Below, piece after piece: positions 7,769 through 16,520 of a stretch of DNA of 64,000 bases. The number at the start of each line of letters is the position of its first letter. Positions within the stretch are counted from its first letter, which is position 1. A program made the position numbers and the translations under genes. Under the pieces are notes generated by a model. That model was not told the DNA's origin. It did no database searches and saw only the letters and a program-made list of their open reading frames with translations. This DNA comes from an uncultured Eubacteriales bacterium (GTDB lineage: Bacteria; Bacillota; Clostridia; Oscillospirales; Acutalibacteraceae): positions 62,001 to 126,000 of the forward strand of contig CAKSOL010000009.1 of the NCBI GenBank assembly GCA_934477125.1. Direction: 5' to 3'.

Positions 7769-8500
7769 TCAGCCTTCCCGTTTAATTTCCTCAAGCAGTT
7801 CAATATCCGTCTTTGAAAGCTCCGCCTTTGAAAGCATATCCGGTCGGCGGGACAGCGTTTCCTCCAGCGCCTTTTTCCTGCGCCAGCGGTCAACTGCGGC
7901 ATGCGCTCCGGAAAGCAGAACGTCCGGAACGGCGCGTCCGCGCCAAACGCCCGGTCTGGTATACTGAGGATATTCGAGCAGTCCCGAAAAATGGCTTTCC
8001 TCGGTAAAGCAAAGCTCGTCAGAAAGCACGCCGGGAAGCATACGGCAGACTGCGTCCGCCAAAGCAAGCGCCGGAAGCTCTCCGCCGGTTAAAACAAAAT
8101 CTCCTATCGAAATTTCCTCGTTGACAATCTCCTCGATAACTCTTTCGTCAACACCCTCATAATGTCCGCAGAGCAGCGCTATTCTCGGCAGGGCGGACAG
8201 CTCCTTTACACGTTTCTGAGTTAAGGTTTTGCCCTTGGGGGACATATAAATGAGGTGCGGACGTTCACCCTGCGAGCAGAGCGCTTCAAAGCAGCTGTAT
8301 ATCGGCTCAGCCGCCATAACCATTCCCATTCCTCCGCCGTATGGCATATCGTCAACCTTGTTATGCTTATTTCCGGCATAATCCCTTATGTTCGTACAGT
8401 ACAGCTCGACCTTTCCGGCGCGCCTTGCTCTGCCGATAATGCTTTCCCCGAGAACCGTCTCGCACATTTCGGGGAAAAGGGTCATAATATCAATCCTCAT
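7769..8500 (-). CDS. trmD: tRNA (guanine37-N1)-methyltransferase
   Basis: SPOUT-class enzyme that methylates G37 next to the anticodon using S-adenosylmethionine, which prevents +1 frameshifting. 243 residues, the normal length. Characteristic segments are MRIDIMTLFPEM at the start, DDMPYGGGMGM (about 51), the knot region LLCGHYEGVDERVIEE (about 109) and SIGDFVLTGGELPA (about 131). It overlaps rimM by 11 bases, the conserved rimM-trmD pairing of ribosome-maturation operons. rpsP and rplS are not adjacent here. Confidence 0.96.
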   Translation of the reverse strand: MRIDIMTLFPEMCETVLGESIIGRARRAGKVELYCTNIRDYAGNKHNKVDDMPYGGGMGMVMAAEPIYSCFEALCSQGERPHLIYMSPKGKTLTQKRVKELSALPRIALLCGHYEGVDERVIEEIVNEEISIGDFVLTGGELPALALADAVCRMLPGVLSDELCFTEESHFSGLLEYPQYTRPGVWRGRAVPDVLLSGAHAAVDRWRRKKALEETLSRRPDMLSKAELSKTDIELLEEIKREG

Positions 8501-8996
8501 CGTCGAAAATTCCTTTCATAGGATTGATGACTATTTTGCCGCTGTCGGTATCGACCGATACTATAACGCTTTCTATTGCCGGAACAAGATAGCTTTTTCC
8601 GTCCTTTGTTATTTCCCAGACATCGTTTGCGCCGGTCTGCAAAACATCAGCAAGCGTTCCGAGAAACGCCCCGTCGGCTGAAAAGACCTCCGAGCCTAAA
8701 ATATCGCACACAAACCAGCGTCCCTCAGGCAGGCTGAAGGTATCGCGGTGAACCGAAAGAATTCTTCCGCGCAGCCTTTCCGCCTGCTCAACCGTATCAA
8801 TTCCCTCGGCTTTGAGCAAAACTATATTACCGTGCGGCGAAAGCTGCAAAACCGAAAGGCTTTCGCCGCCGTCGGTTTCAAATTGCCTGCAAACCTTTAA
8901 AAAATCGGCGGTATCGCACCAAGGCTCAACCCTCAGCATCCCGCGGACGCCGTGCGTTCCGACTATGCGCCCAACCTGCAAAAACTCTTTTTTCAT
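8490..8996 (-). CDS. rimM: Ribosome maturation factor RimM
   Basis: 168 residues. RimM binds ribosomal protein S19 and assists maturation of the 30S head. The N-terminal beta-barrel begins LQVGRIVGTHGVRGMLRVEP, and the C-terminal PRC-barrel includes LLGSEVF-like and DVWEITKDGKSYLVPA segments near residues 118-140. It ends inside trmD with an 11-base overlap and starts 11 bases after the D,D-carboxypeptidase gene, so the three are probably co-transcribed. Confidence 0.94.
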   Translation of the reverse strand: MKKEFLQVGRIVGTHGVRGMLRVEPWCDTADFLKVCRQFETDGGESLSVLQLSPHGNIVLLKAEGIDTVEQAERLRGRILSVHRDTFSLPEGRWFVCDILGSEVFSADGAFLGTLADVLQTGANDVWEITKDGKSYLVPAIESVIVSVDTDSGKIVINPMKGIFDDED

Positions 8997-9007
8997 AACT
9001 TCCTCCG

Positions 9008-10162
9008 TTATTTGGCATACGCCTTATAAAGCGCTATCTGGTCGTTGACAGACGGCCATTTTCCGCCCGCCGCGTTGAGAGTTATACAAATATATTGGTT
9101 TCCCGTTTCGTTGGCCTTTCCGAAGCTTGCAATGCAAAAGCCCGATTCATTAACATATCCGGTCTTTCCGCCGGTTATTGTTGCGGTTTCCGGCTCTGTA
9201 CCGTACATACAGGAAAACAGCGTACTTTCAAGTCTTATTCCGTCGGGATGCTGAGGGGTTTTAGCTGTAGTATAGGGATGAGTCGAAAGCACCTGGCGGC
9301 AAACCTGATTATCCATAGCCGCTTTCATTATAACCGCCATATCAAAGGCGGTAGTATAATGATCCTTATCGAAAAGCCCGGTAACATTGGTGAAATGAGT
9401 ATCCCGCAGTCCGAGCTGCTCCGCCTTTTCATTCATGAGCGCAACAAACGCTTCCTCGCTCCCTGAGATTTTAAACGCAAGTCCCAGTGCGGCGTCTCCC
9501 CCGGAGGGGAGTATTGTACCGTACATAAGGTCGGTCATAGTTACAGGCTCGTCCTTTAAAAAGCCGGCGGCAGTCGCTTCGGCGAGATACATTTTATCGG
9601 TTATTTCAAGGGTCATATTAAACGTTTCCGAATAATCGGTTATATGCTCCGTAGCTACAAGCACGGTCATTATTTTAGTAGTTGATGCAGGATATGTTCT
9701 TTCAAAGGGCGCCCTTGCCGTTACAGCCTCCCCGGTTTTCGCGTTAAGCATCAGTACATATCGGCTTACAATTCCCTCGCCGGGGTCGGGAGTACTGTCC
9801 GGAACGGATATTCGTTCCGCAGCGCTGCTCAGCGTTTTGCCGACAGCCGCAGGAGACGGAACAGAGGATTCGCTCACATTATCCGCAGAGGCTTTCCTAT
9901 GTCCCCCGGCGGAAAGAACCGAGGTTAAAGCGACCGCGAGGGCTATTCCCGCCGCGCAAACCGCGGCTGCCGCCGCTTTATGCTTTTTAACATAACGGCG
10001 AATGCCCGTCCCTAAGGGCGCTTTCCGCTCCTTAGAAACAGGCTCTTTCGGCTGGTCAGTATTATCTTTTATATCTTTATCCGGCTTATTTTCCGCGCGT
10101 TCCTCAAGCTCGCGGAAATAGTCGGCATAATCCTTAGAGTCAAAAAATTCAGACATTGCCAC
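9008..10162 (-). CDS. D-alanyl-D-alanine carboxypeptidase (penicillin-binding protein, S11 family)
   Basis: Serine D,D-peptidase that trims the terminal D-Ala of peptidoglycan pentapeptides outside the membrane. 384 residues: a charged cytoplasmic tail (1-70), one membrane anchor (about 74-92), a linker, then the S11 domain. The SxxK motif is STTK in YPASTTKIMT (about 163) and KTG is GGKTGYVNESG (about 340). The second motif reads PSGGDAA where the family normally has SxN (SGNDA), so the usual Asn is replaced by Gly. The enzyme may still be active, but this is unusual. The protein lacks a clear C-terminal amphipathic anchor. Confidence 0.9.
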   Translation of the reverse strand: MAMSEFFDSKDYADYFRELEERAENKPDKDIKDNTDQPKEPVSKERKAPLGTGIRRYVKKHKAAAAAVCAAGIALAVALTSVLSAGGHRKASADNVSESSVPSPAAVGKTLSSAAERISVPDSTPDPGEGIVSRYVLMLNAKTGEAVTARAPFERTYPASTTKIMTVLVATEHITDYSETFNMTLEITDKMYLAEATAAGFLKDEPVTMTDLMYGTILPSGGDAALGLAFKISGSEEAFVALMNEKAEQLGLRDTHFTNVTGLFDKDHYTTAFDMAVIMKAAMDNQVCRQVLSTHPYTTAKTPQHPDGIRLESTLFSCMYGTEPETATITGGKTGYVNESGFCIASFGKANETGNQYICITLNAAGGKWPSVNDQIALYKAYAK

Positions 10163-10208
10163 ACCACATAAATATTGTTATAAAGGCAGTTAAAATACAA
10201 TTTATTTT

Positions 10209-10214
10209 ATTATA
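10209..10214 (-). promoter_or_regulatory. Possible -10 element upstream of carboxypeptidase gene
   Basis: TATAAT on the minus strand, 47 bases upstream of the start codon in an AT-rich gap. No good -35 element is seen. Confidence 0.35.
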
Positions 10215-10249
10215 CAACATTTTCCCGGCAAATGCCATACTTTTTTTAT

Positions 10250-11239
10250 TTAAACGACAACATTTCTTTTTTCCGGCGCGCCGTTTGCGAAATCCTGCGC
10301 GTTTTTAAGGGTCGTTTCGCTTATTGCCTCAAGCGCCTCCTCTGTAAGGAAGCCCTGATGAGATGTTACTATAACATTCGGGAAGGAAAGCAGTCTTGCG
10401 GTAATCGAGGTTTCGAGAATATCGTCCTCTCGGTTTTCAAAAACGTTCTCTCCCTCCTCCTCGTAAACGTCCAGTCCTACGCCGGAGAATTTATGAAGTC
10501 TTATGCCCTTTATCAGCTCCTCCGTGCTTATAAGCGCGCCGCGGGAGGTGTTGACAAGTATAACGCCGTCTTTCATTTTTTCGATTGCGTCTATATCTAT
10601 CATATGATAGGTTTCGTCGGTCAAGGGGCAATGCAGGGAAATAAGGTCGCTTTCTCTGAAAAGCGCGTCCAGCGAAACATATTCAACAAAATCAAGCTCA
10701 TCATTCGGATATTTGTCGAAAGCAATGATTTTCATACCGAGTCCTCTGCAAATTCTGCACATTGCCGCGCCGATTTTTCCCGTCCCCACTATTCCGGCGG
10801 TTTTACCGTGAAAATTAAGTCCTGTTAGACCCATAAGGCTGAAATTGTTTTCGCGAACCTTGATATACGCCTTGTGTATATGGCGGTTGACGGCAAATGC
10901 CAGAGCCATAGCGTGCTCCGCGACCGCCTCCGGCGAATACCCCGGAACTCTCATAACGGTTATACCCTTTTCCCGCGCAGCGTTTAAATCAACGTTATTA
11001 AAGCCGGCGCAGCGAAGAAGTATCAGCCTTACTCCGCAGACCGAGAGCGAATTAACGGTTTCGGCGGAAAGGTCGGACGCCACAAATACGCAAACTGCAT
11101 CATACCCGGCGGCAAGCTTTGAAGTCTGCAAAGAAATATCGGTATTCAGAAAGTCCACCGAAATATCTGTGTAGCGAGGCAGGACTCTTTCAAACGAGTC
11201 GCGGTCATACGGTTTTGTATCATAAAAAAGTATTTTCAT
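10250..11239 (-). CDS. D-2-hydroxyacid dehydrogenase, probably D-lactate dehydrogenase
   Basis: 329 residues of the NAD-dependent D-2-hydroxyacid dehydrogenase family. The NAD-binding glycine motif is GTGKIG (about 150). The catalytic Arg lies in LVNTSRGALI (about 233), the Glu in DVYEEEGEN (about 260) and the His in VTSHQGFLTEEA (about 298); the HQGFLT form is typical of LdhA-type D-lactate dehydrogenases. It would reduce pyruvate to D-lactate and recycle NADH in fermentation. It is downstream of secG on the same strand and upstream of the carboxypeptidase. Confidence 0.88.
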   Translation of the reverse strand: MKILFYDTKPYDRDSFERVLPRYTDISVDFLNTDISLQTSKLAAGYDAVCVFVASDLSAETVNSLSVCGVRLILLRCAGFNNVDLNAAREKGITVMRVPGYSPEAVAEHAMALAFAVNRHIHKAYIKVRENNFSLMGLTGLNFHGKTAGIVGTGKIGAAMCRICRGLGMKIIAFDKYPNDELDFVEYVSLDALFRESDLISLHCPLTDETYHMIDIDAIEKMKDGVILVNTSRGALISTEELIKGIRLHKFSGVGLDVYEEEGENVFENREDDILETSITARLLSFPNVIVTSHQGFLTEEALEAISETTLKNAQDFANGAPEKRNVVV

Positions 11240-11290
11240 TATTCTTACCCTCCGTTTTTACTGATATTTTTAGCTGACATTACCCACAAT

Positions 11291-11338
11291 ATACAAAACG
11301 AGCCGCAAACAGAAGTCCGACTTCGGTTTGCGGTTCGC
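11291..11338 (-). terminator. Rho-independent terminator after secG
   Basis: The arms CGAGCCGCAAAC (11299-11310) and GTTTGCGGTTCG (11326-11337) pair over 12 bases with one G-T pair. On the minus strand a TTTTGT run follows. It lies 20 bases after the secG stop. Confidence 0.75.
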
Positions 11339-11357
11339 CTTAACTCTATTTTATATA

Positions 11358-11609
11358 TTATTTCTTTGTGTAGGAAATAACATTTGCAACTATCGCAAGG
11401 ACAAAGAAGAATATAGCGGCAAATTTGGTTATTGAGGCTAAGCGTGCGTCAACCGTGCGAGCCTTGTTTTTTGAAAGAAACGTATCGGCTCCGCCGGATA
11501 TAGCGCCGTTAATACCCGCTCTGTGACCCTGCTGGAGCAGAACTATCGCAATAATTATAAGAGAAACGATAATAACAAAAATTCCTAAAATCAGCTCAAT
11601 AACATTCAT
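11358..11609 (-). CDS. secG: Preprotein translocase subunit SecG
   Basis: 83-residue, two-helix membrane subunit of the SecYEG channel, which eases SecA-driven export. Two hydrophobic segments (about 4-24 and 58-79) flank the conserved loop LLQQGHRAGINGAISGGADT. The ATG at 11609 is chosen because CCGGAGG lies 7 bases before it; the longer reading from 11633 would place this ribosome site inside the gene. It stands alone with its own terminator. Confidence 0.93.
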   Translation of the reverse strand: MNVIELILGIFVIIVSLIIIAIVLLQQGHRAGINGAISGGADTFLSKNKARTVDARLASITKFAAIFFFVLAIVANVISYTKK

Positions 11610-11763
11610 TTTTATACCTCCGGATATATACATCTCAAACGGATTTTTCCATATGTGTTTATCATAATACCATACTTAAATATATTTTGCAAGAATTTTT
11701 TTAATAATTATTTGCTTTCCGCATTTTTTTATGATAAAATTCTGAAAAGGGAGTTGATTATAA

Positions 11764-12306
11764 ATGACAAGCTTTAAAAATCAGGCATATGCCGCAGCCG
11801 AAGAAATAATCCGCATTGCAGGACTTAAAAAGGGACAGATACTGGTTGTCGGCTGTTCAACGAGCGAAATACTCGGCAGCCGCATAGGAACGGATTCCTC
11901 TCCGGAAACCGCAAAAGAGGTTTTTGAAGGAATTTACGAGGCGGCGAAGAAATACGGAATATACATTGCCGCTCAATGCTGCGAGCATCTGAACCGAGCC
12001 ATTATAACCGAACGCGAAGCGGCGGGAAACGCCGACATTGTAAATGTCGTTCCGTTTCCGAAAGCGGGCGGCTCTTTTGCAACGGCGGCATACGCCGCAT
12101 TTTCCGAGCCGGTTGCTCTTGAGGAAATCAGAGCCGACGCCGGGATTGATATAGGATATACAATGATAGGTATGCACCTTAAAAGGGTTGCCGTTCCGGT
12201 TCGCCTTGAGAACAACCGTATAGGTGAGGCGGTTGTTCTGGCGGCAAGGGTACGCCCGAAATTTATAGGCGGCGAAAGGGCTCATTATGATGAAAGTCTT
12301 AAATAA
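11764..12306 (+). CDS. TIGR01440/UPF0340 (YwlG-like) family protein
   Basis: 180 residues, full length for this conserved Firmicutes family of unknown biochemical role. Recognisable segments are LVVGCSTSEILGSRIG (about 27), CCEHLNRAIITE (about 72) and AGIDIGYTMIGMHLKRVAVP near residue 130. The family has been suggested to resemble thiamine-phosphate-synthase-like folds, but no function is proven. The ATG at 11764 follows AAGGGAG. It overlaps the start of maf by 20 bases, so the two are coupled. Confidence 0.88.
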   Translation: MTSFKNQAYAAAEEIIRIAGLKKGQILVVGCSTSEILGSRIGTDSSPETAKEVFEGIYEAAKKYGIYIAAQCCEHLNRAIITEREAAGNADIVNVVPFPKAGGSFATAAYAAFSEPVALEEIRADAGIDIGYTMIGMHLKRVAVPVRLENNRIGEAVVLAARVRPKFIGGERAHYDESLK

Positions 12307-12880
12307 CGGAATGAAAATCGTTTTAGCCTCAAAATCGCCGCGCCGCCGCGAGCTGCTCGGACTGATAACCGAAGATTTTGAAGTCCTTACCGCCGATACC
12401 GACGAGCGATGCGATATTCCTGAGCCGGACGAGCTTTGCGAGGAGCTGGCGTTCAGAAAGGCGTGCGATGTATACAGTATACTCCGCCGGGGAAACAGAA
12501 ACGATAACGCAATAGTTATCGGCTGCGACACCGCAGTTTACGCCGGGGGAGAAATTCTCGGAAAGCCGCGCGACCGCAGGGACGCAGAGCGGATGCTCGG
12601 AATGCTGTCGGGCGGCTGGCACACCGTAACAAGCGGGCTTGCCCTGCTGACGGACAGCGGCGTTTCGGTAAGGCACGAAACAACTCAGGTTCGGTTTGAA
12701 GTTCTTTCCGAAAGCGAAATTTCCGAATACCTCGAAACCGATGAGCCTTACGACAAGGCGGGAGCTTACGGGATTCAGGGCTATGCCGCACGGTTCGTAC
12801 GCGAAATCAAAGGATGTTATCATAATGTTGTCGGACTGCCTGTAAATCTCCTTTACCGGATGCTGAAGGAAATTAAATAA
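12287..12880 (+). CDS. maf: Maf-family nucleotide pyrophosphatase
   Basis: Maf/YhdE proteins hydrolyse dTTP, UTP or modified nucleotides to monophosphates and delay septation when overproduced. 197 residues, with LASKSPRRRELLGLI at the N terminus, VIGCDTAVYAGGEILGKP (about 77) and DKAGAYGIQGYAARFV (about 150), all conserved Maf elements. The ATG at 12287 (or the adjacent one at 12290) has AAAGG 7 bases upstream and overlaps the previous gene. The internal ATG at 12311 is an alternative start with a weaker ribosome site. Confidence 0.92.
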   Translation: MMKVLNNGMKIVLASKSPRRRELLGLITEDFEVLTADTDERCDIPEPDELCEELAFRKACDVYSILRRGNRNDNAIVIGCDTAVYAGGEILGKPRDRRDAERMLGMLSGGWHTVTSGLALLTDSGVSVRHETTQVRFEVLSESEISEYLETDEPYDKAGAYGIQGYAARFVREIKGCYHNVVGLPVNLLYRMLKEIK

Positions 12881-12944
12881 AATTGTGAATAGACAAAACA
12901 ATAAGGATAAAATGTTTTTATCTGTTTTAAATTTCCGTTTATTC

Positions 12945-12986
12945 AAAACGCCCCTTGGGATTTTCGGTCCTAAGGGGCGTTCTTTT
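12945..12986. terminator. Bidirectional terminator between maf and DUF4097 gene
   Basis: AACGCCCCTT (12947-12956) pairs with AAGGGGCGTT (12972-12981). A-rich sequence precedes the hairpin and T-rich sequence follows, so it can serve both convergent genes. Confidence 0.75.
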
Positions 12987-13713
12987 ATTCCACGGTTATT
13001 TTAATATCTCCGGTAGATGTTGTTATTTCGCATTTTCCGCCCGACGCGGTTTTCGGAACGTCTACCGTTCCGGTGCCGCTCTTTGCCGAAAAAGCCTTAT
13101 CGCTGAGCAGGCTTCCGGTAACATTGCCCGTATTGGTTTTAACAAAAATCTCAGCGGAATCGCATCTGTCTAATTTAACGTTGCCCGTTCCTGTTTTAAT
13201 CCTGATAAATTCCAAGGAGGACGCACCGTTTGTAACATCGCCTGTGATTTCCGAAACATCTATGCTTTCAAATTTAAAGTCTCCCGGAATTTTAACTTTG
13301 CCGGTATCCGAATCTATCGAAAGCGCTCCGTATTCTCCCTTTGGAATATATACGGCAATCTCCGGAGCTTCAAAATCTATTCCTATATAATCATACCATT
13401 TTCCGCTGTCAGCCTCATCAATGGTGAGTATTCCGCCGCTGACCGTAACCGTATATTTCATTTTTTCATTTTCGGCGCAGACAACCTTGCTGCCGCTGTC
13501 CTCGGACGGTATGAAAATAATATCGGCGGTTTTGGTTCTAACGGTTATATCCTTAAATTCCTCATTTACCGCATAAGTACGGGATTCATATTTGACAGTG
13601 CTCAGCCTTTTGAAGTTCCACCCGTAAGCCGTCATGGCGGCTGCGAACATTATCAGACCCAAAGCCGTAAGCAGAGCGCCTGCGGTAATCCATATTTTCG
13701 TTATTTTCTGCAT
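12985..13713 (-). CDS. DUF4097-domain (putative adhesin) membrane-anchored protein
   Basis: 242 residues: an N-terminal hydrophobic segment (about 8-30), then a beta-helical DUF4097 domain built from repeated short strands such as GDVTNGASSLEF, GTGNVKLDRC and TNTGNVTGSL. These proteins occur downstream of PadR and DUF1700 genes. They are thought to sit at the envelope, but their job is unknown. The start shares one base with the stop of the DUF1700 gene (TAATG), showing tight coupling. Confidence 0.87.
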   Translation of the reverse strand: MQKITKIWITAGALLTALGLIMFAAAMTAYGWNFKRLSTVKYESRTYAVNEEFKDITVRTKTADIIFIPSEDSGSKVVCAENEKMKYTVTVSGGILTIDEADSGKWYDYIGIDFEAPEIAVYIPKGEYGALSIDSDTGKVKIPGDFKFESIDVSEITGDVTNGASSLEFIRIKTGTGNVKLDRCDSAEIFVKTNTGNVTGSLLSDKAFSAKSGTGTVDVPKTASGGKCEITTSTGDIKITVE

Positions 13714-14312
13714 TATGCTTCCCTCCTGTTCATAAAGCAGCCCTTAATACCCAATGCTGCCTTTTTGGTAAGCAGCAGTATGCCATTTGTCGCTGCTTTG
13801 CAGCCAAAGAACATAAAAACAGAAAGTCCGGCGCAGAAAACGCCTGTTCCCGCTGCGGCAAGTCCTGTTACGGCTTTTGCGGTAACAGCAAACCATATTC
13901 CGCCGGCAGCGCCGCCCAGCGCTGCGGCGACAAGCGAGACGAAAACCGACCAAAGCGCGATTATAAGCGACCACACCGCCGCATATACCGAAATAACAAC
14001 GGCGAACGCTGCGATAATCAGAGAAAGCCATATCGGCGAGCCAAGTATCAGAAACACAATTTCCCATGCGTTCATCCGTTTCTTGGGACGCATTTTCTGT
14101 TTAACAAGCTTTACAAGCGGAGTATCATCTAAAATTTGTGAAATCACCGTATCAACAGAACCGATTTCGCTTACCGCCTCATTTTCGGACAGTCCCTCCT
14201 CTATCCTGTCGTCTATCATTTCGCTGTAAAACGTCAGCCTTTCCTCAATATCCTCCTGCGGCAGACCCGATATTCCCCTGCGCAGCTGCTCAAGAAATTC
14301 CTGCTTATTCAT
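13713..14312 (-). CDS. DUF1700-family integral membrane protein
   Basis: 199 residues. The N-terminal 75 residues are a helical cytoplasmic region with LRRGISGLPQEDIEERLTFY and IGSVDTVISQIL. Three or four strongly hydrophobic segments follow from about 82 to 185, and a basic C terminus ends the protein. DUF1700 proteins are nearly always in PadR operons and are presumed to act with the regulator in envelope-stress sensing. It overlaps padR by 8 bases. Confidence 0.88.
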   Translation of the reverse strand: MNKQEFLEQLRRGISGLPQEDIEERLTFYSEMIDDRIEEGLSENEAVSEIGSVDTVISQILDDTPLVKLVKQKMRPKKRMNAWEIVFLILGSPIWLSLIIAAFAVVISVYAAVWSLIIALWSVFVSLVAAALGGAAGGIWFAVTAKAVTGLAAAGTGVFCAGLSVFMFFGCKAATNGILLLTKKAALGIKGCFMNRREA

Positions 14313-14625
14313 TCGTATTATCCTCCTTTGTTACAAACCGGTATATAGACATAATTTCTTTCCATTCTTCCTTAAATTCTTCAATTCGTCTGAGCCCGCC
14401 GACGGTAATGCGGTAATATTTACGCAGTCTGCCGCCGTGCTCCGCCGTTCGGACAGTCAGCATATCCGCCGTTTCCAGGCGCTTCAGAATGGTATATAAG
14501 GTTGATTCGGAAAGCTCGATATAAGGCTTCATATCCTTAATGATTTTGTATCCGTAGGACTCGCCGCTTTTAATTGCCGCCAGAACACAAACGTCTAAAA
14601 GTCCACGTTTAAGCTGGATATCCAT
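14305..14625 (-). CDS. PadR-family transcriptional regulator
   Basis: 106 residues, a single winged-helix PadR domain. Conserved features are LLDVCVLAAIKSGESYGYKI (residues 9-28), LSESTLYTILKRLE (about 38) and GGRLRKYYRITVGG (about 64). Such short PadR proteins repress their own operon. The ribosome site AAAGGGAGG lies just before the ATG, and a TTGACA/TATGAT promoter is 25 bases upstream. It heads the padR-DUF1700-DUF4097 operon. Confidence 0.93.
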   Translation of the reverse strand: MDIQLKRGLLDVCVLAAIKSGESYGYKIIKDMKPYIELSESTLYTILKRLETADMLTVRTAEHGGRLRKYYRITVGGLRRIEEFKEEWKEIMSIYRFVTKEDNTNE

Positions 14626-14649
14626 ACCATACCTCCCTTTGCGTAATAC

Positions 14650-14678
14650 ATCATATCACGAAGTATAAATTTTGTCAA
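14650..14678 (-). promoter_or_regulatory. Sigma-A promoter of the padR operon
   Basis: TTGACA (14673-14678) and TATGAT (14650-14655) on the minus strand, with a 17-base spacer, 25 bases upstream of the padR ATG. Confidence 0.7.
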
Positions 14679-14780
14679 TAGTCAGTACCAATTTTTTTGC
14701 ATTTTTTTGGTGTGTCAGTCCGACATTTAATAAAAGCAGTCCCGGCAGCGCAAAAAACGACAAAATCGGCAAAGCCGTAA

Positions 14781-14809
14781 TTGACATTCGGTATAGTGTA
14801 TGATAAAAT
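14781..14809 (+). promoter_or_regulatory. Sigma-A promoter of the aromatic 2-oxo acid operon
   Basis: TTGACA (14781-14786) and TAAAAT (14804-14809), 17-base spacer, about 49 bases before the start of the ligase gene. Confidence 0.7.
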
Positions 14810-14857
14810 AAATTTTGTATCTTATTTGAAATTTAAATCCGAAAGGATCCTGAAAAA

Positions 14858-16483
14858 ATGCCGATAACCGAGCTACTTAAAAAGAACGCCGAGCTATACC
14901 GCGACGAGGTGAGTCTCGTTGAGGTAAACCCCGGAGCAGACCGAAGAATGACCTGGCGCGAGTTTGCCCTGACGCAGCCTGTCGGGCTGAATTACAGGCG
15001 GCAGATGACCTGGGGAGAATTCGACGAAAGCGCAAACCGGTTTGCAAACCTTTTGACCGCGAACGGAGTAAAGAAAGGAACAAAGGTCGCCATTCTGCTT
15101 ATGAACTGCCTTGAATGGCTGCCTATTTATTTCGGTATTTTAAGAGCCGGAGGAATTGCAGTTCCGCTCAATTATCGGTACGCTGCGGATGAAATCAAAT
15201 ACTGTCTTGAAAAGGCGGACGCCGAATACCTTGTTTTCGGGCCAGAATTTACGGGACGTATTGAGGAAATATTCGAGAAGCTGCCGCAGATAAATATGTG
15301 GCTTTACGTCGGGGATGACTGTCCCGCCTTTGCCGACAGCTACGACGCTCTGCTCGGCAAATATCCGACAAGCTGTCCGGACATTCCTCTTTCGGACGAT
15401 GATGACGCGGCGATATATTTTTCCAGCGGAACAACCGGCTTTCCAAAGGCAATCCTTCATGCGCACCGCAGTCTTATTCATTCCTGCCGCGTTGAGCAGA
15501 ACCACCACGGTCAGACTCACGATGACGTTTTCCTTTGCATTCCCCCTCTTTATCACACGGGAGCCAAAATGCACTGGTTCGGCAGCCTGCTCTCAGGAGG
15601 AAAGGCGGTATTGCTCAAGGGAACGACTCCGGAGCTAATAATCAGAACAGCGTCGGAGGAAAAATGCAGTATTGTCTGGCTGCTGGTTCCTTGGGCGCAG
15701 GATATTCTCGACGCGATAGACAGAGGAGATATCCGCCTTAAAGATTACGACCTTTCCGCCTGGCGGCTTATGCACATCGGGGCGCAGCCCGTTCCCCCGG
15801 CTCTGATAAAGCGCTGGAAAACGGTTTTTCCCAATCACCAATACGATACCAATTACGGACTGAGCGAATCGATAGGTCCCGGCTGCGTTCACCTCGGAGT
15901 TGAAAATATCGACCATGTCGGCGCGATAGGAAAAGCCGGATTTGGCTGGCAGGTCGAGATTGTTGACGAGCATCGCAATCCGGTAAAGCGAGGAGAGGTC
16001 GGAGAGCTTGCCGTCAAGGGTCCGGGCGTTATGAAATGCTATTACAATGATCCGCAGGCGACCGACGAGGTTTTAAATAACGGCTGGCTTTATACCGGAG
16101 ATATGGCTGCGGAGGACAGCGACGGCTTCATATGGCTTGTTGACCGGAAAAAGGACGTTATTATAACCGGAGGAGAAAACCTCTACCCCGTTCAGATTGA
16201 AAACTTCCTGCGGCAGAACGCCGCCGTCAAAGACGCCGCCGTTATAGGACTTCCCGACCAGCGGCTCGGAGAAATCGCCGCCGCCGTTATTGAGGTCAAG
16301 GAGGGCTTTTCGCTGACCGAGCAGGAAATAAACGATTTTTGCACCGGGCTTCCGAGATACAAACGCCCGCGGAAAATCATTTTCGCCGAAATCCCGCGGA
16401 ATCCCACCGGAAAAATAGAAAAACCGGTTCTCCGCCGCCGATACGGCGCTGACAGAATAGTCGCGGAAGAAAACGGAATATAA
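14858..16483 (+). CDS. AMP-forming acyl-CoA ligase (ANL superfamily)
   Basis: 541 residues. It activates a carboxylic acid as the acyl-AMP and transfers it to CoA. Core motifs: YFSSGTTGFPKAI (about 187), YGLSESIGPG (about 338), GWLYTGDMA (about 409) and the lysine-bearing PTGKIEKPVLRR near the C terminus. The N-terminal region has two consecutive MTW-x-EF segments (residues 29-34 and 50-55), which looks like a local duplication or a family-specific insert. It begins the operon that continues with iorA, iorB, paaK and an ACT gene. This suggests an aryl or branched-chain acid as substrate, but the specificity is unproven. The ribosome site GAAAGGA precedes the ATG. Confidence 0.88.
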   Translation: MPITELLKKNAELYRDEVSLVEVNPGADRRMTWREFALTQPVGLNYRRQMTWGEFDESANRFANLLTANGVKKGTKVAILLMNCLEWLPIYFGILRAGGIAVPLNYRYAADEIKYCLEKADAEYLVFGPEFTGRIEEIFEKLPQINMWLYVGDDCPAFADSYDALLGKYPTSCPDIPLSDDDDAAIYFSSGTTGFPKAILHAHRSLIHSCRVEQNHHGQTHDDVFLCIPPLYHTGAKMHWFGSLLSGGKAVLLKGTTPELIIRTASEEKCSIVWLLVPWAQDILDAIDRGDIRLKDYDLSAWRLMHIGAQPVPPALIKRWKTVFPNHQYDTNYGLSESIGPGCVHLGVENIDHVGAIGKAGFGWQVEIVDEHRNPVKRGEVGELAVKGPGVMKCYYNDPQATDEVLNNGWLYTGDMAAEDSDGFIWLVDRKKDVIITGGENLYPVQIENFLRQNAAVKDAAVIGLPDQRLGEIAAAVIEVKEGFSLTEQEINDFCTGLPRYKRPRKIIFAEIPRNPTGKIEKPVLRRRYGADRIVAEENGI

Positions 16484-16520
16484 AACATACATAACCCCCC
16501 GAAAGGATTGATATAAACTT

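Noticed and set aside
10232..10828. 198-codon plus-strand frame over the D-lactate dehydrogenase gene
   Set aside because: The minus-strand gene has all dehydrogenase motifs; this frame has no start signal or recognisable domain.
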